Assembly: GCA_037951165.1 (NCBI GenBank)
Contig: JBBDHG010000151.1
Coordinates: forward strand, 744,001-808,000
DNA: 64,000 bases
Origin: Lophius americanus
Lineage: Eukaryota; Chordata; Actinopteri; Lophiiformes; Lophiidae
Direction of reading: 5' to 3'
Positions 21,458-33,686 of this stretch are shown piece by piece; within the stretch, counting starts at the first letter, position 1; every line of letters starts with the position of its first letter. The position numbers and the translations under genes are program-made. The notes beneath the pieces were generated by a model, which was not told the origin of the DNA, made no database searches, and worked only from the letters and a program-made list of their open reading frames with translations.

Positions 21458-24400
21458 ATACGGATAACGCCCCTTCCCCTGACCTCGAGGATGCAGCTCT
21501 TGCGGGTGTCTGCTGAGCCCAGCACTCATTCTGGAGAAACACAATCAGCAGTCCACGACCTGCTGGAGATAAACGACAAATAAATGCCAGAGACATCGTA
21601 GTCGGTGTGTTTTACTTTTACTCGACCGTTAGATCCAAGGCGCTTGAATTGAACTCATTCACACACTCACAAACACAAGTGAGTGTAAAAAAAAATTTTG
21701 TTAAAAAAGAAATGATGCGAAATGATGATCGGCACCAGCTGTCAAACACAAATCATGAAATTGAAGTAAAATTTTCTTTTTACAGACAAAAATTAATTTA
21801 AAATTTCTTGGAGATTTCTTTTAATAATAATAATAATTAAAAAACAAACACCTTCGACAAGGTGAAAGCATCGTTCATCAGTGAGACGCTAATAACATTC
21901 CATTTAATCACAAAAATAGACACGTCTGTTGCCGCGTGCTCCATTGCTTTCTTTTCGTGGCATTCAAACGTCCACTAGATGGCAGTAAAGAGTAAGTAGA
22001 GTCAAAAGTGTCGGACGATACGATCTTCTCGGCTGTTGTCTGATGACATTAGATATAATACAATGGGCTGTCAAAAAAATGTGTTTATTTTGGTTAACCA
22101 GGCCTACGCCATTGTCCCGACAGCAAGGTTATATTCCCGAAACGTTTTATGTCCCATCGGTTCCTGACCACCCACAAAAAACTAAAATATTGACATCGCT
22201 GTGTCAGATAAGACGGAACACTGAAATCTGAGACCACTAAACACTGTCTGAATAAATTATAAAATGTAAAATCATGAAATTAATCTTAGAATGGCGGCAA
22301 ATGTTGCTTGTCGTGATAGTGCATGGGAGGTGGCGGCGGGGGGCCAACCCAACCGACCCATCTTTAAACGCGGACGAAGGAGCCGAACAACAAGAGGAGG
22401 GAGCGGTTAGCGCGAACCAGGGATAGAGAAAAAGATATATGAGAGATCAAAGGACTGTGTCTAAACATTGTCGTGAAGTACTGCGTGTTGATAATAGCAA
22501 ATACGGAATTTCATTTTCTGAGCAGAGAATACATTTTTTATATTCACAGGTTAAGTTCTTCTGCACTGAAGGATATTTTTCTCGTCAAGGTAGAATTTAC
22601 ATTCCTGCAAAAAAAATATCTGTCTCCGCATGAAACGTCTCAGTGAAAGAGAAACAGAAAATAACACTTTGGTTTTTAGGTCATTGTTTATATGCCAAGA
22701 ATTTTATATGAACATATTGAAAACATGAAGAGAGAGATTCTTTTTTTTTTTTTACAAACTTTTTTCACTTTACTTTATTCATCTTCATCGTTTCCATGAA
22801 CATTTGTTGTGCATCGCCTCATTTGTAGTAACACTGTTCCCTGAGATCCATTTCATCTGTCTCGCCAGTATCTGTAAGCGGTCTGAAAACTTGCACAAAC
22901 AAATACGGCCCATTCCTTACAGTATGTGACTTTAATATCGAGCACAAAAATGAGCATTGCAGGGCATTAAGGGGGCGGAGTCTACCTCAGCGGAGAAGTC
23001 TGTTCTTCAAAGATTTCATTTTATGTAATATTCCCCTGTAGTATTCTGTAGAGGCTGGAATATATTCCTGTATTAAAAAATAAAAGGATGAATCTGCTTA
23101 GAGTAGAGATTTTTTCAGAGTCATTCAGAGTTTGAATGTGAAATGAGGTTTCTTATAAAAAAAAAGAAAGAAATGAAATGAATAATACCACAACTGAGAA
23201 GATCCATCTTACATTTTCATCAGTTACGCTATCTGTTATTATTTTACTCTATTTTAATTATTAAATATTTTGTCATAATATATGATATGCTATATTAAAA
23301 ATATATATTATATACAGTTTATAGGATGTGTGGATGACTGACTGATGACCGTTATTTTTTAAGGTGCTGAAATTAAATTTAGCCGTGAGCGAGACTCCCT
23401 AAAAGGATTCTAAAATTAATCATGCTCGGTGCACTAAAAGCCATGGCTAATCCTAACCTTAGAGGTTCTACTATGTATTTATAGAATAATATATATATTC
23501 TCCGACCTTTTCATAACCCTCCTGCTATTCCGGCTCCATGTTGCTCTCCTCCCTCTCCACGTTTTTCCTCTTCCTATGTCTGCATGATGGAAACATATTT
23601 CTGTCAGCGAGCTCCTGAAACACAATTCCTCCCCTGTCGATATCCGGCCACCTCCCTCACACCTCCATCCATCTGTCTCTCCCCATTTCCCAGTCTGTCT
23701 TCCTCCATCTCCCGGCGCGCCCTCTCCTGTTTTCTCCAACATCCATCCTCTAGGCTCACTGATCTGTGGTCAGGACTCCCTGCATTCTGCCGACACAATC
23801 ACCGCCTTACCCCGTGCCTCCTGCATCTCTTCCGAGTCCATCTTCATTACAGGCAATTTCCTTGGGTCTCTGTTGGGAGGGTCTCTAATGTCGTTTTTAC
23901 TGTGAATCACTCTCACCTTGTACCTTTCCCTCCTGTCCTCCCTGCCTCCTTAACCATGTCACTGAGCCATCTGGCCATTCCTACCTCTTGCACTTTTCTT
24001 CGCACCATATGACTCTGTCAGGACCAGACGGCGCCTTCAAATCACTTGCAAGGATGTTGTTTCATTAGGTGTCAACATGGAAGGATAAACCCACTCACAC
24101 ACTACACTTCTCTCGGGCGACGCCACACAACACGGACAGAAACTATCGACTGGTGAGAATGGCAATTATCACCCACACTAATCCGTTTAGAGCCTTTGTC
24201 ATTGGTGCTAGCGTGAAAGGGGGATTGTGCGGGATTCCATTATCTCTCCTTAGCGCTATACATTTTCAGCCGTCCAGACCACATGTGCCAAAGTCAGGCT
24301 CTGATAACTTGTTAAACAAAACGTAAACTGGCAACATATTGATCTGAACGCAGAAGTAAACACAAACACCATCCAGATCCCTAGTGTGACCGGGCATTCT

Positions 24401-24498
24401 ACTGCTCAACCAGCAGGATGTTGACTCTGATCTACAAGCTTAGGATGATGTAAGGATAATTGTTATCTGTTCCTAGAAAGGGGGGGAGTAGCTTCTGC
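21458..24498. other. Unassigned; pyrimidine-rich block 23.52-23.99 kb
   Basis: No gene recognised in this 3-kb stretch. 23520-23990 is strongly C/T-biased on the plus strand. It gives a 142-codon open frame, but that frame is low-complexity Ser/Pro/Leu, has no recognisable domain and is best treated as compositional. A T run lies at 22741-22753 and a TA-rich stretch at 23270-23320. Confidence 0.4.
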
Positions 24499-24660
24499 GG
24501 CTACGTTCAGACTGCAGGAGAGATGTGGTCCATGTCAGATATTTTGCTTATGTGTAATTTTTTCGTGGAAGTGTTAACAGCACAAACGCCATGGAGTCGG
24601 ATCTTTCCAGTTCCAAGTTGGACCACACCCATATATGGTCCTAAATGAGACACATATCAT
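24499..24660 (+). mobile_element. hAT-like MITE fragment
   Basis: GGCTACGTTCAGACTGCAGG at the left matches the end of a widespread fish MITE. GTTAACAGCACAAACGCCAT and TATATGGTCCTAAATGAGAC match its body. The right end is lost, running into a T1 fragment. A related but different MITE copy sits at 35697-36097. Confidence 0.65.
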
Positions 24661-24684
24661 ATTCTTTTCAATTTTTTAACAAAC

Positions 24685-24931
24685 ATAGTAGCACAACATT
24701 CAGTTCAAAGTGTTGACTTGTCCTCCAAATTCCCACCAGAAAATTCCCCAGATCGCATCTAATCTGCTGAACAAAAATGTCCTGCTACCAACATCTTGGA
24801 CAAAAGATTCCACATCAGACCTTCAGAGATCTTGTTCAGTCCACACTGCGATGCATCAGAGCAGTGTGAGGCAAAAATGGAACTCACACAATATCCGGCA
24901 GAGCGCTTTGATTTTTGACTGACTGGTGAAC
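24685..24931 (+). mobile_element. T1 Tc1-like transposon, 3' end
   Basis: The run GTGTTGACTTGTCCTCCAAA, then 'CCCAGATCGCATCTAATC', then 'CTGCTACCAACATCTTGG', then 'CACACAATATCCGGCAG' and GACTGACTGGTG tracks the last ~250 bp of T1 in order. It corresponds to the transposase stretch 'VL.WPPNSPDL.PIE' (third catalytic acid region) to the right terminus. It is frame-broken. Confidence 0.75.
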
Positions 24932-26395
24932 GAGACCATGACCTCATAGATTGCAATGCAAGACAAATGCCCCGTGTGCACCTGCTGCAATCTTGGTGTT
25001 ACGAGAGGGCTTGAAAAGGAAACATATGACAATGTTGAAACCAAAAATGTACAAAACAATGTGACTTGAAAAATTGCGATGCTTTAACAAGGAATATGTT
25101 AATTTGGTCAACAATTCCGTACATGAAACATGAATCCCTCAGTCTTCCCTGTGGCCCATCACTTATCAATGCTGCCTCTGTATGCTTGATCAATATCCTG
25201 CCACTGGCTTTTTATCCATCAACAAATAACTATGCAAATATAAATCAGTAGCCCGGGGACATCAAATCACTGGATCCCCAATTAAAGGCTTGCTTCTTCA
25301 TGAAAGCACCTGAAGGCCATTCAAGCACTTCCCAAAAGCTGACACGGAGCAGTTTACTAAAAAAAATAAAAAGGGTGAGAAGTCTGACTAATGATACATC
25401 ACTATGTGGTTGAGGGTTGCAAATAAAACAAATGACCCGCTTGAACAAATCAGAGCATAAAAACAGGCGAGGTTATCTTGCTGCAGGTAAAAGTGAGGCA
25501 GGTTTCTGAGTAGAGAGGCTTCTCGTAGCTGCCTTTAGGAAAGTACTTATATGTCAGCATGATCTTTCTGGTCATAATCCAAACACAATCAGTCACCGAC
25601 CTCCTATTTCAATGGATTTACAGTAAAAAAGAAAGAATGCAGGTCATGCACTTTCAAGAGGGTTTGAGTCTTTGGGAAACCCTCTAATAATCATGCAGTT
25701 TCAATTATGCTGACAAATGGTGGGCAGCACACACACACACACACACATATACAGTACACTCATACACCCAGTTGTGAGCACCTCTCCAATTCAACCTGTT
25801 ACCTTGGCAACCACATGAAAAAAGTGTCTGTCATTTCTGAAGCCCCCTCTGAAAGTTTTTTTGAGGTGACGAGCAGTCGCTCAGATCTGCAGGGATTCCA
25901 CAGAAAGATGCAGAGTGAAAAAACTCTATTTGGGCCATTAAATTTGAACTCAAACTGAATTTATGATTCAAACACAGTGTGAAATGTAAAACGGCATTTA
26001 AAAATCACATTATATGCAAAATACAGCTTTTATGGTTTGATAACAGAAATATCTGTCCCGGGTGTGTGTGGAGACGCTCAAATTGCCTCCCCCGTCCGAA
26101 GAATACTTCTTAATTCAACCCAAATGTGGAAAACTTTCTTGCTGTGCAATTAGATAAAAAGTCAATACAAAAGTTGCACCGGTTAAAGTGTTTGATGTGA
26201 CATGAATGAGTTGAAAAATAAGAATTTGGGCGCTAAATGCGTGTGAAATGTTTGTAGGATGTTGATGAAAAAATGGAGGACAAGCTTACTTTCCCAGTAT
26301 TTTGGATACCGTAACAGTAACATGGTGGTTTTTATGTAAAGGGTAGCAACTAACGTCAATTTTGATAGTTTTGAAATTAATTGTTTCAATATCTG
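24932..26395. other. Unassigned; short CA microsatellite
   Basis: No gene seen. (CA)n of about 11 units lies at 25727-25748. Otherwise this is AT-rich single-copy-looking sequence. Confidence 0.4.
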
Positions 26396-26455
26396 ATCGA
26401 TTACTTGGATATTTTTTTTCTCCTGGTTAAATAAAGGTTAAGTAACAATAAATAC
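26396..26455 (+). mobile_element. LINE 3'-tail-like fragment
   Basis: CTCCTGGTTAAATAAAGGTT at 26420-26439 followed by AAGTAACAATAAAT is the classic 3' tail of several fish L2/Rex-type LINEs. The upstream part is not readable as LINE. Short match, so uncertain. Confidence 0.4.
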
Positions 26456-26929
26456 CCAATTACTAAATTAATCTTATTTAGCTATCAGCTTTTGAATGTA
26501 GCTTTATGTTGTTTTGGTCACAGGCAAACTAAGCATAAAAACAATAAATATTTAATCTTCTTTCCTAAATGTCTTTTAATAAACTTTACTGCTTTTATAA
26601 CAGACTGTTAAATCAAACAGGTTGCCGTACCAACAGTGTATTTACTGAACCGTAATTTAGTCCTTTCACATCACTTCTGATAACAAAAGGTAGATAAAAT
26701 ATATATATATAGATAGATATATAATCAAAAGTCACGTTAAAAAGAAACATTAAGTAAAAGCCCTTTAACATGGAGCAGGCTAGTTAGCTGGCTAGATTAG
26801 CGTGTCTTCATCGTCTACAGAGCCGATGTAGACGACGTGTGTTGAGGCTTGCTTCATTAGCAGCAACAGTGATTTCTAGTGGTACCGCTCTATTTCGTTT
26901 GTCATTTTTTAATTCAAATGCACCAAATT
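26456..26929. other. Unassigned, no gene seen
   Basis: A TA/TAGA-rich microsatellite lies at 26698-26724. Nothing else could be recognised. Confidence 0.4.
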
Positions 26930-27310
26930 TGGACTAAATTGGCCCAACGGTTTGGTAGTTCTGTCCATAAACCTTGTCATTCATAAAAAAGCTCCCACTA
27001 GTGAGTGACATTTGAACTATGACAGTAGAATATAGTGAATACAAGGTCTCCTTGTGTCTATTCATACGCACAAACTTTTAGACGGTTTAGACATTGTGGC
27101 TCGTAAACGTTGAGATAAAGCTCCCCCTAGGGGAGAAATATAGAATCAACTTTTCCCAAAATCAATCCAGTTCTTCCTCACATTAAGGTCAATGGGGCTG
27201 TAATATGAGAAAATGAAAAATGAAACTGTTTTTGAGTTAATCCCCTTGAAACAAAGGATGGGCAGATGCTTCCATCATTTCGTTAACGCGATAACAAGCC
27301 GTTTGGATAG
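26930..27310 (-). repeat. Family X copy, reversed (left arm of an inverted pair)
   Basis: Modules C (reversed; CACCAAATTTGGACTAAATT), A (reversed; CCCAAAATCAATCCAGTTCT at about 27159) and D (ATTTCGTTAACGCGATAACA at about 27277) occur in the reverse order of the 13.7-kb reference. It is followed at once by modules in the opposite orientation. Confidence 0.65.
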
Positions 27311-27319
27311 TTCGTATTT

Positions 27320-27690
27320 GACTCACTATTGTACGAGAACACTGTCTTTCGGACATAATTTCTAATGCGTTGGTCAGATTAAGTTCAAATTCGGAGCATA
27401 TGACTCAACTTGAGGAGATCTAGAAAAAATAGTGAACTGCATTCATCTTCATTATTGAGTCACTATGGGATTCGATTGTGGACTTCAGAGAAATATTCCA
27501 TATTGACTCAAATTAACTCTTTCGAGATTATTTATGAGTCACATTCAATTTGAGGAGTTCAATCAGGGGGGTATTGGTTGTGAAATGCAGGGGTCTTTTC
27601 GGCGATATATCCTTGCTGTCAGGGAAGACTGCAGGGCCCAGTTCTTTTCATAGAACATAGAATTGTACTTTTCTCATCAAAATATTTCTA
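27320..27690 (+). repeat. Family X copy, forward (right arm of an inverted pair)
   Basis: TTTCGGACATAATTTCTAAT, GCATATGACTCAACTTGAGG, then TTTGAGGAGTTCAATCAGGG (about 27554) and TGCTGTCAGGGAAGACTGCA match modules C and B in forward orientation. With 26930-27310 it forms a head-to-head arrangement. Confidence 0.65.
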
Positions 27691-28674
27691 TGGATGCTCA
27701 GATCTTAAAAGGAATATTCATGATAAACCACCCATGGACGCTGTATAAGGAAATAGTTGAGATGTATTTGGTTTATTGAGTTAAGGCTGACTGGATGCGG
27801 TAAATATGGACACACATCAGCCATATGGCCAGTTGGCTTCAGGCCTTGCTGAGGGGAGTTGCACATGCAGAAACTTGATGGTGTGAAGTTGTTGGACAGA
27901 TAACATAGTGTTTTACACGCAGCCTCTGAGGGAAAAAATCCCCGCTGGCAAAGCAGCAGTTTCTCCTTGTCTGCTTCATCATTATCTCGAAACACAACGC
28001 ACACTCTGAAGCACAATGGATAGAAGGACCACATGGTTACGAAGAGACTACAGAGACTACAGACTTGAAGGTACTTGAAGGAGATGTTTTCAAGAAGACT
28101 AGACTCAGTTGGTACCTCTAAGCAAAATATCCATTATTAATAATAATTATTATTCTCGGAAGAGAGAAAATAAATGTAATTTTGTTCCTTGAGGCTAAAT
28201 GGTCACATTTGCGTAATTGAAAAAAGGCCATTCATGAGGCCTGGGACCGGCACCGGCCCAGAAACATCCGAAATGAGATTCAAGGGGAAAAATAAAAACC
28301 TTGGAATAATAAAAGCATTTTAGGCTATTTTTGCTGTAATTGAACTTTTCTCTTGTTACAAACTTCCCTACCTGAGATGACGCATGAGGTGGATCCGTGA
28401 CCGGTTTAAAAATGAAACTGAAAATAGGCTGAAAACTACTTTTGAGTCTGTGTGGACATTTTCCAGAGTCAAGTCTGAAAATCCGAAGATTGACATAAAA
28501 CATTTTTTTTAAAAAGGCGGGGGGGAGCTTTCTTGTGTCAAAAACTAAATCGTGGAATAGATTTGACATAAAACACATTGCTGAGCGTCTTATTGCAGGG
28601 AAACAAGTGATTAAAGCCCTGAGCTCCAAAGTCCTAATCCTTTTTACAGCATCACAGACAGAGAAGGATTTTCA
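27691..28674. other. Unassigned, no gene seen
   Basis: A 144-codon minus-strand frame (28195-28629) is present but shows no recognisable domain, signal or codon pattern. Poly-G and A runs lie at 28501-28527. Confidence 0.4.
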
Positions 28675-29215
28675 TACATTTGAACAAGGCCTATGCTGTC
28701 GCCCTCCACAGCCAGGGTATATCCCGGAAAAGCCCCCAATATCCTGCATTGTGCAAAACCATTCCCCTGATTGAATTCCTCAAATTAAATGTGAAGATAT
28801 CCCCCCAAAAAACTGTGTTTTTCATAAGAGAAGCTCCCATAAATGAGTAAAACATGATATATACACGACAGATCTCCTAGAGATGATATATATGCACCAC
28901 ATTTGGATGAAACAGGACCAACGGTTGAAAAATGATTTCCCGAAAACGTTTTGGAGATTAAAGTTCCCCTAGTGTTGAAAATACACAGCTGACATTTCCA
29001 AAGATCTGTCCAGTTCTTTCTCACACTGAAGCCTATGAAGCTGAACCTCCAATATGAGTTATTAGAGAAAAATGTGATATACAAGAATACAAGATACTGT
29101 AGATCACTATATCCATGAAATACTTTTTGAGTTATCGTGTTAAACAAAATGGCAGCCATGATTATTCCACAATATTCCTGACTTTTCAGGGATACAAATA
29201 TTTCCATTCTTCATT
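28675..29215 (-). repeat. Family X near-complete copy, minus orientation
   Basis: On the plus strand, the reverse complements of B (GGCCTATGCTGTC, CAGGGTATATCCCGG, CCTGATTGAATTCCTCAAAT), C (ACCACATTTGGATGAAACAG), A (CAGTTCTTTCTCACACTGAA), D (GAGTTATCGTGTTAAACAAA) and E (ATTCCTGACTTTTCAGGGAT) appear in order. This confirms E-D-A-C-B as the true element order, independent of the 13.7-kb copy. Confidence 0.75.
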
Positions 29216-30317
29216 ATGTGCTGTAAAGTATTGTGTAGGTCAAATGGAAAATATGGAGGTCATTGTAGGATTGGAAAATAGCTACCAAGAGCTCTTTATT
29301 AAAAAAAAAAAAGAACAACGAGCTGGACAAAGTAGGAGAAGCTCTAAACATCAGACAGTATCTTCACATAGCTCACATTTTCATCTCCGCTAAAAACACA
29401 TCAGAGCTCAGGAAAGTGTTCCTGCAACATGCTTTAATGTGTAGATTGCAGCGAGACAGGTGCAAAAACAGCCATAACGAGAGACTAAAATAGCTAAAAT
29501 AGAGTTTCCTGTCAGCCTGTGGCCACAGCAGGATAGTCATTTGAAATGGGTCTCAGAGACGGGCGAGCAGAAGGCTCTCCACCTCCCCATTGCATTAATC
29601 ACTGTAAAGATCATCTCAGATAGGAGACTGTGGGTCGAGGCTGGGGAACGTGGTCGGCCGAGGGTGAGGGCTAAAGGGCCTAGATGATGGAAGCTAGGAA
29701 GGAAAAAGAGGAAAAGGGCGGGCTTTGCCTCTAATGTACCTGGTGTGGTGGAGGTAATGAGGATGGGATGGCAGGACGGTTTAAAGGGTTGGAAACTGTG
29801 TTGCTTGGGGCGTAAGTGCCCTTGACCTATTTTTATGTAGCTGTGGAAGCAGGTCGGAGGATGAAAGAGGGAGTATAGTATGGATTTCTCTCACCATCCT
29901 ACTTCCACAAGATGACACATTTTCCCTGAAGAAATCTTGATGACTTGTATATCATCAAGAAAGAGGAAGCCATTTGTTATCCATATATGCAGGTGTTTGC
30001 AAAGAAAGTTTTGCCAGGTCAGTTTTAAAGGCATGGTGCATCATTTTTGTATGCATTCTTAAAGTTGCTATAATCAACAATTTTATTTTAGTCATATTAA
30101 TACGTGAAATGGGCCACAAAACTGGTGAGGCACTGGAACGGCAAAAGATCTTGGCAAAGACCAATACTCCTCTAATATCTAATACGCATAATGAGGAGAA
30201 CCTTAGGGTAACTTTTTTCGAGTTGTCTCCGAAAAAAAAGAAAGAGTTTAAATAATTTTTCGTTCTTGCTTGATCTAGCTGGTGACGACCTTGTCCCTAC
30301 AGGAAATAAAAATAAAT
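29216..30317. other. Unassigned, no gene seen
   Basis: Purine-rich from about 29580 to 29880. There is a small hairpin CTTGATGA/TCATCAAG at 29936-29959. No gene or clear transposon. Confidence 0.4.
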
Positions 30318-30618
30318 TCCCTGAGAGATGAGGAAGCAGTTCGCTGAAATCCCAGAGCCTCTTTCAAAAGCTCTAGAAGTCCAGAGATCTACAAAAGGAC
30401 ACGTATGACTAGTCGTAAGACTCCGGGGAAGAAGGGCATCCATGTGAGAGTGGTGAGGAGAACATTCAAGCTCGTTTGCCAGAACATACCTTGATGACCC
30501 TCAGAGGTTTTAGGAGAATACTCTATGGACTGATGAGTGGAACTGCTTGGATGAGACAGAGATCCCGTTACATCTGATGTTAACCAAATACAGCATTCAT
30601 TTAGAAAAAGCTTGGTCC
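30318..30618 (+). mobile_element. Tc1-like transposon, 5' half
   Basis: GGGCATCCATGTGAGAGTGG, 'AAGCTCGTTTGCCAGAACAT', 'TAGGAGAATACTCTATGGAC' + TGATGAGTGG and 'CCCGTTACATCTGATGTTAA' follow the Tc1 transposase gene: the region after the DNA-binding domain, then 'ILWTDE' (catalytic Asp), then 'R.YIW'. It breaks after ATTCATTTAGAAAAAGC and resumes at about 31262. It is the same Tc1 subfamily as 15035-16960. Confidence 0.75.
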
Positions 30619-30704
30619 AAATTTGGTCCAAACCAAAACCACTTCAAAGAAAAGTTTTTAAAGTAGTGTTTCTGTGGAATCTGTAGAAACACGTTTCTGT
30701 GAAA

Positions 30705-31108
30705 TTTACGTTCCAACCCTCACCTGTGGTCAAAAGGCTCTTGGCAGAGACCGAAAAAATGAGGTCAAGGGTACAAGCGGATGAAATGAGCTTCCATCGT
30801 AGGGTGGCTGGCCTCTGCCTTAGAAATACGATATAGAGCTCAGACATCCAGAGGGAGCTCAGAGTAGAGGCCCTGCTTCTTCGTATCGAATGTTGCCAGT
30901 TGAGGTGGTTTCGTCATCTGAGTAAGATGCCTTAGGAACCTCCAACTGGGAGGAGACTCCAGAGTAGAACCAGAACTCGCTTGAGGGACTATAAATGTCA
31001 GCTTCGCTCTCACACTGAGATTTTCTGAGGACAGGGATGAATGGAATGCCCATCTTAGACCCGATGTCGGATCAGTGGAATAAAACTGATGGATGGATGT
31101 TTGGATGG
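30705..31108 (+). mobile_element. Rex3: Rex3 (RTE clade) LINE 3' end, nested in Tc1
   Basis: Recognised from the order: TTCCAACCCTCACCTGTGGT, GTACAAGCGGATGAAATGAG, TTCCATCGTAGGGTGGCTGG, then 'CAGAGTAGAGGCCCTGCTTC'-like text, 'TTGAGGTGGTTTCGTCATCT', 'GACTCCAGAGTAGAACCAG', and a 3' end of GATGGATGGATG repeats at 31088-31099. This is the C-terminal coding part and tail of teleost Rex3-type RTE elements, with the characteristic GATG tandem terminus. It is 5' truncated and decayed, and has no intact frame. Confidence 0.85.
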
Positions 31109-31261
31109 ACATTCTCTCAACTTTGTGAGGAAAGAAAAAAGAAAAGAGCCATGTTCTCCCAAATTTACAAAAATATTGTTTTCAACAACCATTGAAAACA
31201 CAATTATTCATTTTAATCTAGCAGGAATATTCGAAAAAGTTATTTCATCACTCATTTTTGC

Positions 31262-31715
31262 CAGAACTATCTCACAAAAAGAAAATTATACCTACGGTTT
31301 GGCATGGAGAAAGCAGTGTGATGTTGTAGGGTGTGGATTCTGTTCTCTACCAGGATTTTGGGAAGAAGAATGTCAGGTCTCCAGCCTAAGAGGATAAGCA
31401 CGACTCAGTCATACCAGAAAATGATCCAAAGCATGAGTCTAGCAATGAAAGGCTAAAAAAGATTAAAGCCTTATTGGGGCTCTTGGACAAATCCTGGACC
31501 TGAATCCCTTTGACTTTCAAAGACTGGTTCATGCTCAAAGACCTTCCCAATGTGGCTGCAAAAAAAGCAGTTCTGCAAAGAAGAGTGGGCTAGGATTCCA
31601 GCACAGTGATGTCAGAGAGGCACTTGGTTGCAGTTGGATCCAGGGCTGAGAATCACACACAGTTTAGTCTGAGATATACACACCAGCAGGGGGTCTGAAA
31701 CTTTTTCACAGCACT
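31262..31715 (+). mobile_element. Tc1-like transposon, 3' half
   Basis: It resumes the Tc1 gene: AAAAAGAAAATTATACCTAC, 'GCAGTGTGATG', 'GTTCTCTACCAGGATTTTGG', 'ATACCAGAAAATGATCCAAA' (equivalent to the QDN-DPKH catalytic block, degraded), 'CCTGGACCTGAATCCC' (DLNP, third acid region), 'GGTTCATGCTCAAAGACCTT', 'CAGTTCTGCAAAGAAGAGTG', and a GAAACTTTTTCACAGCACTG-type terminal segment at 31697-31716. It is frame-broken. Confidence 0.8.
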
Positions 31716-33686
31716 GTGGGCTTAATGACTTTAGTTGTCGGAGCAAACAATTAAACAGTTGGTAACATTAAATATGTATTAAATCAAGTCTGAGGCTGTG
31801 AGCTGTCGGGTCCGGTTACGATGGTGATTTTGGGCACGATGAATATTTAATAGAACAATGCATTACAGTGACCACTGGGGTATACAGTAGATGTGCTTGT
31901 AGTTTATTTAACACTTTCTAAAAATAAAGTGTTTGGGGAACGCAATTCTTCCATTCCAGTTATTACTTTTTAATGGCTGTGACTGGATTGTAAATTTAAC
32001 AGCTTGTTTAATGCTTTCCCCCGTCGGAGAAATGGGCAAAGCGGCGAAAAAGAACGTCAAAGTGAATATATGTGGCTTTAGAAGCCAATTTGAGTTCTAT
32101 AATGCAAAATATCCGGGTTAGATCTGTTGGAATAGCCTCTAGGCAAACACATATGAACACACACCGAGGGCCGGGTCATATTTCATAGCTTTAATGAATA
32201 GCTACGGTCGCTACTGACAATACCCCAGTGCCGAGAGAGAATAATAAGCTCTGCATAGTAACAATGTCGCTCATAAGCGTTCACTCATCACAGCGCTGTA
32301 TGTAGCACACTCTCCATTCTCTGCTTCTCATCTCCCGCCTTCACACTTCTGTTCAGGGGGAGGTTAGTTAAGCACAGCGAGGCGAGTGACGAGGCTCCCA
32401 AGAGAGCTGGCTACACGATATAGCCGTTATGGGGGAATAGGCTTGCACATTTCAGGGGCCAAAAGGGGGCATGCTTAAGTAAAGAATCACCACTTCTCAC
32501 ATTCAGAGACTCATTGAAGTCTTTAATAAGTCACGCGCTCACATAAACTCTTGAATGCACTTGAAATCACAGATGTTTTCCCCCTGTCGCGTGCAAATTC
32601 ACTTGAATGTTCCGGCACACACAATGCGATCATCATCCGCCCAGGCGTTTTACAGCTGCTGGCTGCAAGTCATTCGGAGGCAAACTCACATTACCGTCAG
32701 GTATTCTACTTTCTTGGGCACATTTTTCCTGTTGTTTAAGGACTGAATGGATCTGTTGGGTAGAGGAGTTTTCATTATTCAAGGCTGTTTGCAGATTCAG
32801 AGAATGCTCCTGCGAGAATATTAGAATGGCATCGTTGCTCCATTTCTAGCTCTCAAACTGCATCGCTCTAAAAGGCCCATTGCCGAGCCGCTGACGGTTT
32901 GTTGTATTTCAACTCGAGTATTAAGATTGAATAATTTATACTGAGGCCTAAACCGCTCTTTACAGCAACACAAAGCTCTACATACTCGCTTCAGCACTGC
33001 TTACCGACTACAGTCTCTGACAGTAAATGAACCAAATCTTTTCTACTCTCCGGGTCACTATGTGGTAATGGAAGTGCATTTATCGTACATTTTCTCTGAA
33101 ATGACAGAGAATAACAAGGTTGTGATGCGCCGGATGTAATGAGGCGCTGTGAGGGTTGCCACAGTCTGCTGGGCTCCTTCCTAAATAACCTTATAATATA
33201 AATAATATAATAAACGTATGGCATCTATTTAGAGGGATTCTGCACCCAATTACAGTCAATAAACTCCTGCTTGGAACATTTGAGTAGTAGAGCGTGAGAT
33301 ACAACTGGCCACTCATTACTTCATAAAAATATCCAAGCACATATTTCTCACTCGCACATTATTCAGGCAGACTTTTATACCCACACCAGCTCAGCCTTCA
33401 CTTCCTGTCTGCGATCTTGTAAACAGTCTCACCCCTAGAGTTACGAGCGTTAATGCATGACTTCCACCCACGAAGTCAAAAGTTGTCTCGAGTGATGAAG
33501 CGGCACCCTTGAGGAATTCCACGATGGCGAGAGCTCAGAGGAGGGTGTACGGAGAGGTACGGCGAACAGAGTTGCAGGTTCACTATGACATTTATGAGGA
33601 GAGGCTTTGCATCTGTACAACCTGGAACATTCAGAGAAGTACCCTTTTCCAAATACATTAAGTCCTATTGGACTGGCTCTTCGAAT
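31716..33686. other. Unassigned; candidate conserved non-coding blocks 31.93-32.23 and 32.50-32.97 kb
   Basis: No gene seen. The blocks named are free of recognisable repeats and have an enhancer-like motif texture (GTAAATTTAACAGCTTGTTT, CATAGCTTTAATGAATAGCT, GTATTAAGATTGAATAATTT). This is the longest repeat-free run in the first half of the window. Conservation is untested. Confidence 0.35.

Noticed and set aside
23584..24012. 142-codon plus-strand open frame
   Set aside because: Ser/Pro/Leu/His low complexity from a pyrimidine-rich block; no recognisable domain, and the opposite strand is also open in part.
28195..28629. 144-codon minus-strand frame
   Set aside because: No family resemblance, and the plus strand is also open in part. 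At this window size a frame this long is expected by chance in AT-moderate DNA.
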